Below, one piece after another: positions 12,429-22,926 of a DNA stretch of 64,000 nt; the first letter of the stretch is position 1, and every line of letters begins with the position of its first letter. The notes beneath the pieces are model-generated. The model searched no databases and had not been told where the DNA came from. It saw only the letters and a program-made list of their open reading frames with translations. This DNA is from Isoetes taiwanensis (taxonomy: Eukaryota > Streptophyta > Lycopodiopsida > Isoetales > Isoetaceae): positions 4,655,025-4,719,024 of the forward strand of contig JAJEKV010000062.1 of NCBI GenBank assembly GCA_021234155.1. The letters are read 5' to 3'. The translations under genes and the position numbers were made by a program.

Positions 12429-13613
12429 ATGTAAGCAGCCCTATTCTAAATTTCAGTGTTAATGTAGCTTCATTCGACCTTTGAGTGCTATATGAATTCA
12501 GTTTTCATTTCTCTTCATGAATGAGAGCACCATAAAAGAGGAAGATATGTATGATATCTTTGTCATACCTTAATGTTTCACGTATACATCGAACTGGATG
12601 CTATGTTTGCTATTGGTTTTCTAATACATTAATGTAGTTTCCTGGAAAGTGTTGATTTCATCCTAGTTTTTTTTTATTATCACAGGGCATTTATCAGCAT
12701 TCTTTCCCTCTATATCTTCATGTGTGCACAAAGAGTCCTTGCCCAAGGGGGATGGAGCAATGCGCATGCCACATTCTACGGAGGAAGTGATGCTTCAGGG
12801 ACCATGGGTAAGAATGTGAACATTGTATGGTATAACTAGTCCAACATCCATGAACATTTTCTGGTTGTGATTTTAACAGGAGGTGCATGTGGATATGGAA
12901 ATTTGTATAGCCAAGGATACTCTACAAGCACTGCAGCGCTCAGTACAGCCCTTTTTAATGCTGGCTTAGCATGTGGAGCATGTTTTGAAGTAAAATGCAA
13001 CATGAATGCTGATCCAGGATGGTGCCTGCCTGGCAACCCTTCAATAATCATAACAGCAACTAATTTCTGCCCTCCAAACAATGCACTGCCTAATAACAAT
13101 GGAGGCTGGTGCAATCCTCCTCTCCAGCATTTTGACATGTCTCAACCAGCATATCAGATGATCGCGAAATACCGTGCCGGAATAGTTCCTGTTCAGTATA
13201 AGAGGTAACAGTTTTTATAACTCCTCCGGCATGTTTGGCATTGGTTCAATGTTACATTCCATATTTGTTCAATGTTACAATCATACATGCTGATTTTTTT
13301 TTCTATCAGGGTGAACTGTGTGAGGAAAGGAGGCATAAGGTTCACGATAAATGGACACTCTTATTTCAATCTAGTCTTGATTACAAATGTTGGCGGAGCT
13401 GGAGATGTGCATGCTGTATCAATCAAGGGAGCCAAAACAGGATGGCAAGCAATGTCTAGAAATTGGGGCCAAAGTTGGCAGAGCAATGCCTTCCTAGATG
13501 GCCAGGCCCTGTCTTTCCAAGTGACAACAAGTGATGGTAAGAGCATCACCTCATATAATGTGGTTCCAGCAGGCTGGAGATTTGGACAGACCTTCAGTGG
13601 CGCACAGTTCTAA
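12429..13613 (+). CDS. Alpha-expansin (gene 1), four-part coding sequence with split start codon
   Basis: This encodes a secreted cell-wall-loosening protein that acts without hydrolysis on cellulose-hemicellulose contacts. Proposed coding parts: 12429-12430, 12686-12807, 12880-13204 and 13310-13613, all introns GT-AG, giving 250 residues, the usual alpha-expansin length. The ATG is split: AT ends the 5'UTR exon (donor GTAAGC at 12431) and G begins the next exon (acceptor CACAG ending 12685). The resulting N-terminus [20 protein letters not shown] is a typical signal peptide. Next come [34 protein letters not shown], conserved cysteines, the HFD motif ([11 protein letters not shown]) of the GH45-like domain, and the C-terminal binding domain with conserved tryptophans, ending FSGAQF. 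Intron positions match expansin gene 2 exactly. It looks intact. Confidence 0.93.
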
Positions 13614-13975
13614 TTGGATTGATGCACTGGCTGCCAGGCTTGTTCTTGTACATATGTGAAAGTTCAAGTATACGACTAGAATTTAGCTAATTGAAACTCC
13701 GTCCGTGTTTCTCATGGTAATATAACAGTGGACCAGAGTTCTTTTCTTTTCCTTAACCCACGATAAGCTATTTAGGAACGAAGTCACAAATTCCTTTTCC
13801 AGTTGTTTTTCTTTTTGGAATTCTCTGTGAGGACTCCGCCTAAAGAGATTATTTTCTCAAATCGAAATTAATGCTCAAAGCTTTATGCATTGTGGTGTAT
13901 ACAAATTGTCCAAATACATGATCTGCTTTTAGGGATACTAAACACGAGTCGTTTTGGCAAATTAGAAGCTCGTTA
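13614..13975. other. 3' flank of expansin gene 1
   Basis: This is probable 3'UTR and intergenic sequence. No strong AATAAA signal is obvious, and nothing else is recognised. Confidence 0.35.
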
Positions 13976-14374
13976 TGCTAAAATTAACGAAACGCCCCTA
14001 GTTTTGGGGGTATTTTTATGGAAATGATCATAACTTTTTTGTGATGATCCAAATGAGAATGAGTCTTTCATATATATTGTAGAAGAGGTTGAGATCGTTC
14101 CATGAAAGTTAACATCTCCTGAATCGGATTCCGAAATCTCAAGTTATGGTCTCGTAAATCCCTCTGAAATTTCTACAATTTTCTTGTGTATTAAAAATAG
14201 CATAACTTGTGATTTAAGACTTCGATTTATATGATCTTACCTTTGATGGAAAGATCTCATCCTCCTTTACAATAGCTCTGAAAGGCTCATTTTTCATTTA
14301 GATCATCACAAAAAAGTTATGATCATTTCCATAAAAATACCCCCAAAACTAGGGGCGTTTCGTTAATTTTAGCA
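13976..14374. repeat. Large foldback element
   Basis: The outer ~95 bases on each side are inverted copies (left 13976-14072, right 14279-14374), sharing blocks such as GGGGGTATTTTTATGG and TTTTTTGTGATGATC. The inner parts are also inverted but more diverged, so the whole ~400 bp folds into one long imperfect hairpin. This fits a foldback/MITE or a small-RNA-producing hairpin. No transposase and no clear target duplication. Confidence 0.75.
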
Positions 14375-14394
14375 AAACATAAGGGTATTTCAGA

Positions 14395-14660
14395 GTTTTT
14401 CCCTTATTTTAACCCAAATAGACCACCAAATGCCCTTCAGTGGACTACTAAAAGCCCTTCAATGGACTAACAAATGCTCACACTTGGCCTTCATTAGCCC
14501 ACACGTGCCTATTAATAGACCATGCATCTAGTTTAATTTCAATTACTTCTTAAGGTGGGCTATTAAAGGGTAAAAGTGGGCTATTAAAGGGAAAAAAGTA
14601 AGCAATTAAGGGGCAAAAAGCGAGCCAAAAGATGTAAGACGGGCAACCCTCCCTAATTCG
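14395..14660. repeat. Short degenerate repeats downstream of the foldback
   Basis: Several degenerate short repeats of the type GCCCTTCARTGGACTA and GGGCTATTAAAGGG occur in succession. No gene is recognised. Confidence 0.4.
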
Positions 14661-14844
14661 AATAAGGTTTTACAAAATTTTTGTTGAATGGCTAGATGTC
14701 CAAATGGGGGAATGCCATAAGTTTAGCCAAATTGTGGGAGACAGCAAGTAAAAGATGCAATTTAAAACTCATCCACATAGTGGAACATAATTGACAAGTA
14801 CACCACACATTGATTTGAGGTGAAATCATAGTCGCTATTGCTTC

Positions 14845-15110
14845 TTGGTATCAACAGGGTCCGGTGCTGGAAATCATAGAGGCAGATGTAGATCATGGCT
14901 TGCAATGTCTAGTCAATGGAAAAGCGCCAGACCTGGATGGTATACAAGAAGAGTTGCTCAAGTGGGCAGGGGCGCCTATAGCACGGGTACTAACTGCCAT
15001 GTTCAACATGGCATTGCAGGAGGGTTTCCCCGCGCAGTGGATCAATAGTAGGGTTGCTCCCATCTACAAGGCAGGTGACCCGCACTGTCGGCCAACTACT
15101 ACATAATCAT
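14845..15110 (+). pseudogene. LINE reverse transcriptase N-terminal scrap
   Basis: A plus-strand frame includes GKAPDLDGIQEELLKW and INSRVAPIYKAGDP, the conserved block just before RT motif A in non-LTR retrotransposons (pattern KAPGxDGI ... IxKKGDP). It ends in a frameshift after about 80 codons. It probably belongs to the same LINE type as the 25.8-27.7 kb copy. Confidence 0.7.
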
Positions 15111-15475
15111 GGTGTTGAAGGTATTCCTGGCAAACCTTCAACCTCAGTGGTTTAGAACATCCGGGTTGCTTCAGGCAACCACTCTGAGCAAAAAGATTGC
15201 AAAGAAAAAGCTTAAATTTTGAGTTAGAAGTGCTTTCCCAAATCAAGAAAAAGGAGACCTTAGCAAAACTTATTCCATTTACTATCAGACTCGAGTTCTA
15301 ATATGATTCCAATTCAAGAAGGTGCTCTGACATCCAAAGAATCTATATTTAAAAGTCAGATGCAAAAAATATCAAAAGGCTCTCAAATTTGCAATCCTGA
15401 CAAAGTCAAAACTTGGTCAATATCCCTGGTAGCAAGTTCAAATTTGCAGATAAAAAAATACACAACTTTTTCCAC
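15111..15475. other. Intergenic, no gene recognised
   Basis: AT-rich sequence between the LINE scrap and the diverged tandem repeats; nothing else is supported. Confidence 0.35.
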
Positions 15476-16060
15476 TTCTGACACTTTGTACTGATCTGAT
15501 AAATCTGTAGATAAGCATCAAGTTGTTTGCTAAAAAACAATGCAAATATGGTCAGAAATTTGATTTTTTTACAAGAAAACTGTCATAAAGCAAGAACCAG
15601 CAAATGAACTTTTGCAATTTGAGTTTAGGCAACCCTTTTTTGTTTCTGACACTTTTGACAACTCCGACAGACCTGCAAGCAATATGCATCAATTTTTTTT
15701 GCCAAAAAATCATGACTATATGCTCAGAAATCTTAAGTTTTTGAAGATGGACTGTCACAATGTATGGACCAGCAAGTGATTCTTCATAGAATGAGCAAAA
15801 AAATGGAATCCTTTTTTTTACTTTGACACCTCCTATACTCTCTTACTAGCCTGCATATCAAGTGCACATATGGCTATTTGAGCAAAAGTGCTGATTCACC
15901 CTAAAGGGAGATTTTCATGTAGAAATCATTGTAGACTTAGAAGTTCCGTAATTTTAAAATTCTTTCCCAATCTGAGCTTTCCATGAAGAGACAATATGAA
16001 TCAGTATTTTTTGATGTTGTACACAAATGCAAGAACTGGAATGACTTGAGCTAAAAAGAC
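15476..16060. repeat. Highly diverged ~170-190-bp tandem repeats
   Basis: Roughly three units can be aligned by eye from 15476, 15648 and 15830. Shared landmarks come in the same order: TCTGACACTTT, AATCTGTAG/GACCTGCAA, GCATCAA, TTTGC(T/C)AAAAAA, TGGTCAGAAAT/TGCTCAGAAAT and ACCAGCAA. Divergence is high, and the third unit is doubtful. No coding potential. Confidence 0.4.
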
Positions 16061-16774
16061 ACCAACTCTATCTAATCTATGGTATTAGTAACACATGCAA
16101 TAAGATTAATATCCTTCTTTATTTTGTTTTTTAAATGATGCATGAATGTCTAATGCTCTGAATTTCCTTACTTCAACTCTGGAAATCATTTCAGAATTTT
16201 TTTTACCTCCAACTTTGCACTTTTGTCAATTTTTATCTCTTTTAGCTATCTTTAACAGATAAAGATTGCACACATCTCACCAAGGTATGGATTTTCATTC
16301 AAATATGACATCAAACAATAGTATTTTAATCAATCCCAAGCTCACAGGTCTTGGGCACAGGCTAAAATTTAGAAAAATGAGATTTTTCACCAATATTTGC
16401 TTCAAAAACTCATGATTTTGAGGCAAGGAAGATCAACTTGAGTTGCAAGAGATCAATCGGCCAATACCACAGGTAATCCACTCGATTTCGTCGCCCTAAA
16501 GCCTTCAAAAATCTCTATGACAAAAAGACCCCTTTCAAATCCCTTGTTTCTCCCGATTATTGGCAAATCTAGCCTGATTTTTTGTTTTTTAGATTCGATT
16601 TATGTTTCTTAGCATGTAAAAGATCAAATCGGAACATAAGGGTAATGATTAAGTCGACAAAACAGGGTGAAAATCCGGATCTTGGCTCGAACAGATTTTA
16701 GGATTCTTCAGGTCTCTTCAGGTGATTGGGGGAAGGAGTGACTAGGCCCCCGTGGTGGGGGGATATAGATAGGA
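16061..16774. other. AT-rich intergenic stretch before the RT element
   Basis: No gene is recognised. The sequence just before the T tract (16745-16774) contains AGGCCCCC and is purine-rich; a loosely similar AGGCCCCC-containing stretch precedes the second direct repeat at 22895-22926. Confidence 0.35.
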
Positions 16775-18687
16775 TTTTTTTTTTTTTTTTTTATGCATAT
16801 GATATCAAATACTACTGACCATGGCTATTTCAAGCCAGCATATGGCAAGGCGAAAGAATTAAATAATATAGCCTCTTATGTTATCTTAGAATACAACATG
16901 TCTTCTAGAGAATAAGGGCAACTAAATATCATAAGTTATACGAAAGGCAAAATTAGGTTATCTCCACAATAGCAGCGGCCCGAACTGGAAACGGAGCGGT
17001 TCGCAATCCCGAACACATGGAGACTGTTGACGCTTGCACTGCATATTGCCAATGGATGGTTGTATTCGATCCAGGTGGATGCCCTAACTATAGTAGTTGT
17101 ATACATCTCAAAACTTATAGCTCCAAAGCTCCTGGCCAAATACTTCCACGGCTGATGGGCAGACTGAAAGGAGGGCTTAACAAGGCTACCATTGCCAGAA
17201 GAGAAGAAGAAATGAAAAATGCTGCAAAGAGGAAGGTACTGTATGATTTCCATAAGCCCACTAAAGCTCCTAAGACACAGGGGATTGTGATCACTGATGG
17301 GGAAGAAAACAGCAAGTTTGATGCTGCCATGAATAGTGAAATAGAATTTGTAAATTCAAAGAGCAAGGAAAAGCATGAGAACGATACAAGTTATGATGAG
17401 CGTCCAGCAAATCAAGACCATACTGCTGAGCAAGACAACAATGCTAATATTGGAGGCTACAACAACAATCAGGTCTGATTTTTTAAATTAAAGGCTGGAC
17501 TAATTCATAAGCTGGTAATGTTCGAATTTATATGATCGACCTAGCAATAGTATTTACCAATAGATCTAGGAATGTTCCTAGCATGTAGAAGAGATCTGAT
17601 ATATAATCCAGATAAAAATCTCCGAAAAGCGAAGCTATAAGGCATGGCATCTTTGGGAAAACAAAGTTGTAAACATAGGCCCCATGTTCTTGGGCTTAAT
17701 TTCAGCACTACACCTCATAATTATAAGCTACGATCCGATTCAATGATAAAGGCGGGATGATGGCTCTTAGATCAATGGTTGGATACTAATGGTTCCCTCA
17801 CATTTTATATTAAAGTCAAGTAGCAAAATTCCGGGGCTCATGGTAACACCGGTAAGAATGAAGAAACTAATTTCTAACCGATAAATGGAACCTATGAGAT
17901 GGGCTTGTATTTTAGGCCGGAAAATTATGTGGTGAAGGGCGATAAGCGAATAGATCAATGCTTACCCTGTAATAGCTTAGGCATTTTACCTTGTACAAGG
18001 CTGACTTGCTTATGGTTCTATTGCGGTGTAACCGCTCTATTCCTCCATGGTGTTAATTTTTCATGGTGCGAGAGGATATTATCTTAAAAATTACCGTGGA
18101 TTCTAAACTTTTGATGAAATTTTAGCTTTAAATGGCTAAAGTTTTTTTACCTAGTCTATTTCTGTTTTGTTATGCAAATACAACAGAATTTATCATGTTA
18201 AACATATGAAATACTGCATAGTATGTTTTATGAACATGATTGAATATTATATTTAGACTGAAGTTATATTTTAGATCTTCCGTCATGAAGGTTATTGTCA
18301 TGATAGTCTTAATACAATGGATATTCCTTCTTTTTTGAGATGTATTACAAAAAACAAAGAATCTTTTTCTATTATTCTTGATTAAATGATATTATCGATG
18401 GAAAATTACATTTTTGCTGCTCAATTCTGTTAAAATTCTTTTGTTATTGTCTTGATATCTTGTCTTGTTAATAACATTAGTGCAACAGGGTATAATTTTA
18501 TCCTAGGTTCTGTAAAAACTTTAAATTCTTAAAACATGACGTTTAAATGTTCAAATCAGGGCCTAAATAGATATTACACCTATGTCTATTTAGGGCTGCA
18601 TATTGATGGTCTTAATAATTCCTAAATAAGATTTATTAGGGCTTAATAGCCTGGATAGTCTACTGTACAGATTAAAAAGGTTTTTTT
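16775..18687 (+). repeat. Left direct terminal repeat (~1.9 kb) of the RT element
   Basis: The body 16793-18680 is repeated almost base for base at 22934-24824 (1888 and 1891 bp, constant offset of about 6141). It is preceded by T18 (16775-16792) and followed by T7 (18681-18687). It does not have TG...CA ends, and no tRNA primer site follows it, so it is not a normal LTR. It contains a 153-codon ORF (17017-17478) and a small hairpin (GCCTAAATAGA / TCTATTTAGGGC, about 18561-18596). Differences between copies cluster at 17598-18100 and sit at CAG/CTG sites; elsewhere only a few substitutions are seen. Confidence 0.88.
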
Positions 18688-20349
18688 ATGTTACTCCAGC
18701 TCTTTGGTTTAACCAAGACCTTGATTTGAATGAATAGGTGTTTTCTGATATGACTGATCTGATTACTGCAGAAAATAATAAACCTTGATGATGAAGAGGA
18801 AATGGACATATGCGATATATGGATCAAGGAATTGATAGCACTACACTACAATGAATGTCAAATTTCCAGTCCAAATTTTGCAGTACAGACACTTATAGCT
18901 TGCATCAAAAGTACTGAAGTTCACGCTTACATTGTGCACAAAGAAATGACACAAACTGAAAAGAATAAATCTGCTGTTAGCTACTTTGGTTTCAATGGGT
19001 GGTTCAAGATTTTCCATATTATGAAAAAGGCTAATTTCAAACTAGAGGTCTGCAAGACTATCTTGGCAAATGTTTATACTGATATGCCAACTCTGTTATA
19101 CAGCAGAACTTGCTTAGAAGATGACCTTGGTAGAAAGTTCATGATTGGTTTGAGCAACTTGGAAAAGGTACATGATATCAAATCTGCAATGAAGAAAGAA
19201 GAGGATTTAACAGATGCAACCACAGATTATTTACTAGATGAAGTCCAGAACTGCTTATTTTCAGAAAATGATCTATCTGCTGATGAATTGCTCAGTTTAG
19301 ACAAGGGAAACAAAGACCCCAATGAGGACAATACACTTGACACCACTGATGTTGAGGTACCTACTTTAACTCTACTGAACTCTGCAAAATTCCCTATTAT
19401 TCCAGAGCAAAGTGTCGAATGCTATGGTGCTGCATGGGAACACGCTCTATGGAAGAGTCAAAATTTTGGAGCGCTGGCCCCTATAAATACTGATACGTGG
19501 AAAGCCTTAGCAGGCATAACTGATGATGAGATCAGAAATGGTAAAAGTAAAGCTTCTAAACTAGATAAGTTCTTTACCAAGAAAGAGGTTGGTCTACCTT
19601 TTGATATTAACTTCTTTGGCCAAAAATGTGAAAAGGGAACAGGCACGCATGTAAGCCAAAAAGGCAATATGGCCTATTCAAATGATAAGAAAGACGGATT
19701 TTTCTTCAAGAAGGTATGGAGGACACACTGCCCATTTTTAACATGCGGATGTGTTAAGACCAACAACAAAAAAATGGAGAAAAAAGATGAATGTAAAAGT
19801 GGTATTATATGGGTGGACCATGCAATATGGTATATTCTCAACAATCTGGAGGCCGTCTATCCTGATACAACTCCTATGGTTAAGATGGTATGTATCACCA
19901 AGTTACTGCACAATATTCTAAAACCTGCAATTGTGGCTTTTATATCATACCTTGAGGTTAGACGTGTTATGGTTGAGATGACTTTACTATATGCTGAAAA
20001 ACCTGATTGTGATCTAAAAGCTGCCTTTGGTAATACAAGGCTGGCAGAAATATCTGAGAAAACACTAAGGCCCAAGTCCTTTGAAGAAATAAAAACACCT
20101 AGCAGTAAAACAGCATCATATACAAGGCAAGGATACAAGGGAAACAGCAGCCCATCTACTTCTATGCAATCCAGCAGGCCCCCTAGGGTCACCATTGATC
20201 CTCGCGTGTTTGCAAATAGAAATATGGGATCTATAAGTCCTTGCACAACAGGCAATCAAACACATGCTGAAGATGAATACTCCGTGACAAAGGGAGGAAA
20301 TAAGACCATATCTCTGGATGACAACACGCCAAGCAAGCTACAAACATAA
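17017..20349 (+). CDS. ORF1 of the RT element, probably two exons (unknown function)
   Basis: Two open frames fit one spliced gene. Exon 1 (17017-17472, 152 codons, inside the left repeat) ends CAG just before GT (17473). Exon 2 begins after an acceptor ACTGCAG ending at 18771, stays open through the ATG at 18802 and stops at 20349. The phases agree, giving about 677 residues; the unspliced alternative is a 153-residue and a 515-residue protein. The donor GTCTGA is weak. Exon 1 has a Cys-containing N-terminus, a Lys/Arg-rich middle and an acidic Asn/Gln-rich end. Exon 2 is mostly helical-looking, with an acidic linker (about residues 130-175), a Cys/His cluster THCPFLTCGC and a Ser/Thr/Pro-rich tail. 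I recognise no domain. By position upstream of the RT it may be a gag-like or nucleic-acid-binding protein; that is inference. Confidence 0.6.
17598..18105. other. Interval where the left repeat differs from the right at CAG/CTG sites
   Basis: Compared with 23739-24245, about 16 small differences fall here, nearly all at places where the right copy reads CAG or CTG. In the left copy these read CCG, CG or a short indel (for example ACCGTGG versus ACTGGTGG). Sequence on both sides is almost identical. This looks like a base-calling or assembly artefact at CHG-methylated cytosines rather than evolutionary divergence. Confidence 0.6.
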
Positions 20350-20352
20350 AAA

Positions 20353-22756
20353 ATGGTATGTACCTCAATATGTTTATCTTTTGACTAGTACTCCTAGTTT
20401 TTAATTCATAATTGTTGGTTATAAAACACGTATTACTATATGTTATATGGTTACAATCTCGGATGTAACATGCTTTGCCATACCAGCTTCCAAGGGTTTT
20501 TTTTAACAAGTTTTCCCTTGGTTGTCTGTAGTTTAACAAAAAAACTTAACCTATCCATATCGCCTCTCGTGCATGAAATGCACAATACATCAAAAAACAG
20601 AACTGTATACCATGAATTTGATTTATGGTAACATTAATCTGATTTTTGGTGCATAAATTCCCTGATATATTTTCCTTGTCTTTTAGGTGAACAAAAACAA
20701 ATCTAGAACAGTTACAAAAGATTGTAACTACAAGAAGCATCTGGTCTCACAGGATGGGAACAAAAAATGTAAAATTGTGCATAGCACTTTTTTATCCAAA
20801 TCAATGGAAAAATACAGCATTAGGGATGTATTCTCTAAGGTTATTTTACAATGCTTCCCTGACATTGGCCAAGAGCTGATGGACAATACACTCTTTGCCT
20901 GGAGATATGTGGATCAGCTAAAAGACAAGGTATACAAACCTTATATGGTATTTGCTGAACATAAAGCTAATAAATGCCCCTGCAAAAACCCAAGTCTCTC
21001 CAAATATGTGGATCCTGAAATAGGGCACATAAGGACAATTGATCTCCAAATTGTGCACAACCCAAAGTTGAGGGCTGCTTTTACACAAGGCCTAAACCAT
21101 ATCCCTGACCAAAATTTTTCAGTGGAGAAATTCATGACAGATATAGAGATAACTGTGGATCAATTCTTTATGGAACATCAATATGAGTTGCTACACTTAA
21201 GAAAGGAAGATATACAAGCCATCAAGGTTAATATACTTCGGACATCACACAAAGAAATGGTTGAGCACAGATTATCTATGAAACAGAAAAGATATTTATG
21301 GGATGACAAGGATGTTAAAAGAAACATCACATGGCTCACGGATAATCTGTATGTCTCTGGATTGGATAAAGCTAATAACAATGCTTCGTTTATCTGCCAA
21401 AAACATATCAAAGATATGGCATTGATCCGACTTAATAGTGCTGACTTTGAGAAAATACCATATAGCACAAAAGAAATTCTGACTGAATGCAAACAAGGTA
21501 TGCAAAACACCTTTGCATTTAAGGAGACACACACGGAAAAATTTCCATATCTCCTAGGCATCTATAAAGCACATAAGTCAGAATACAGATGGATCACCAA
21601 CGCCCATGATACTATTTTTTCAGAGATGGCTGATTTTCTAACTGCCATCTTAACAAACTTCACTGATTTATGGCCTGCAGTGTGCAACTGGAATACAGCA
21701 GAAATCAGAATTTGGCTCAAGAATAGACTTAATCCTTGCTGGATGATAAACTCTTCATATGACTTTGTTCTCAATTTACCAAACAAAATATACTCTGTAT
21801 TTTCAGCGGATATTACTAAATGCTTTGAAAATATACCCATTGAAGGTGATGAAGGAATTGTAACAGTCATAAATGACTGTGCAGAATTAGTTTGGGACTA
21901 TATGCTCAATAAGGAGCCCCTAAAGCGGTTGGTGATCAAGCACAAGGGTAATGACTTTATAGCCACATGGCAAAAAACAAATCCTGAAAGTAACCCAAAC
22001 AGAAGGACAGTGAGCCTAAAGGAATTCAAGGCAATGAATACATGGCTCCTTAATCATTGTTTTTTACAAATGGGAAAAGATTTTTGGAGGCAGAGAAAGG
22101 GCATTCCAATGGGCTTTTCAAGCAGCCCTGCCTGGTGTAATTTGTATCTAGCTTGGTTCGAGCTAAGATTTATTTTAAAGCTGGCATATCTCAAAAGAAT
22201 AAAGGACATACCAAAATTCCAATATGCTAGCAGATACATAGATGATCTAAATATACTAAATGCTGGGGACATAAAGGAATACTTCTCTAAAGATTCTATA
22301 TGTTCTATATATGACATGAATAGTCTGGGAATCAAGGATGAAACACTCTACAGAAAGGGAGCAGACAGAATAACACTTGTGGGATACAAAATTAATTTCT
22401 TAAATGTCTCAATTCAGATCATGGATAGGAACATTGGACTATATTCTGTCACAAGGTATGACAAAAGGATAAAATTACCCTTTCATGTTAGCAAATTTAT
22501 AAAGGCCAGTAGCTGCAGATCATATGGACAGGCATGCAAGGTTGTCATATCACAATTGTTCCCATATGTTTATGCGCACTCTAGTCCTGATACTGCAGCA
22601 GAAGATATCTGGGGGCTGATTATAGCCTTCCAAAACAATGGTTTCATTAGAAAGGACATTATCAGAATCATGTTCAAAACATTAAGATGCAACAATTTTC
22701 CTGGACTTCCATACGACATAGCAGACCTGATCAAATTACTATCGGAATACAAGTAA
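20353..22756 (+). CDS. ORF2 of the RT element: Penelope/TERT-like reverse transcriptase with a predicted intron
   Basis: This encodes an RNA-dependent DNA polymerase. The 689-codon frame opens at a GTG (20687) right after a splice acceptor (CTTGTCTTTTAG). A lone ATG at 20353-20355, four bases after the ORF1 stop, is followed at once by donor GTATGT. Removing 20356-20686 joins ATG to the frame in phase, giving about 690 residues. Counting from the GTG: a CPC...VDPEIGH segment near 98-115, a template-handling block LLGIYKAHKSEYRWI near 288, motif A SADITKCFENIPI (D375), motif B KGIPMGFSSSP (G472), motif C RYIDDL (D519, D520) and a thumb region to the end. The catalytic aspartates are present. 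Motifs differ from copia, gypsy and LINE RTs and fit the Penelope/TERT side. No GIY-YIG, integrase or RNase H domain is visible. It looks intact. Confidence 0.8.
20356..20686 (+). other. Predicted intron in RT ORF2
   Basis: Donor ATG|GTATGT, acceptor TTGTCTTTTAG|GTG, 331 bp, phase 0. The T-rich tract before the acceptor is good. If real, the element keeps an intron in its genomic copy, as Penelope-like elements are known to do. Confidence 0.6.
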
Positions 22757-22815
22757 GTATTAAGTATTTCTGCATGCACAAAATATTCTAGTTTTAATAG
22801 AGTGGTATATTACAG
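22753..22815 (+). other. Possible 63-nt intron at the end of ORF2
   Basis: A perfect donor GTAAGT overlaps the ORF2 stop. An acceptor TATTACAG ends at 22815, and joining them would extend the RT by about 18 codons before a TAA. The length is short for a plant intron, so this is only a possibility. Confidence 0.3.
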
Positions 22816-22926
22816 GGAGGGTAGGGCCTTTGCATTACAGCATGGCTCTACTCTCCATGTTGTAACGCATTTATCTTTATTCTAAGAAGAACAAGAGGCC
22901 CCCTGAAGCTGCGGATGGAGGCAGGC

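Noticed and set aside
12206-12484. 92-codon ORF as a separate gene before expansin 1
   Set aside because: It overlaps the likely expansin 5'UTR exon, has no domain, and opens at a non-ATG start.
16936-17253. Minus-strand 105-codon ORF in both direct repeats
   Set aside because: Antisense shadow of the plus-strand 153-codon ORF, with no domain and no matching splice or promoter signal.
20687-22756. Host rvt-type or telomerase gene
   Set aside because: The frame sits between direct repeats with a second ORF, as in a mobile element; I see no telomerase-specific N-terminal RNA-binding domain. A tree is needed to close this fully.
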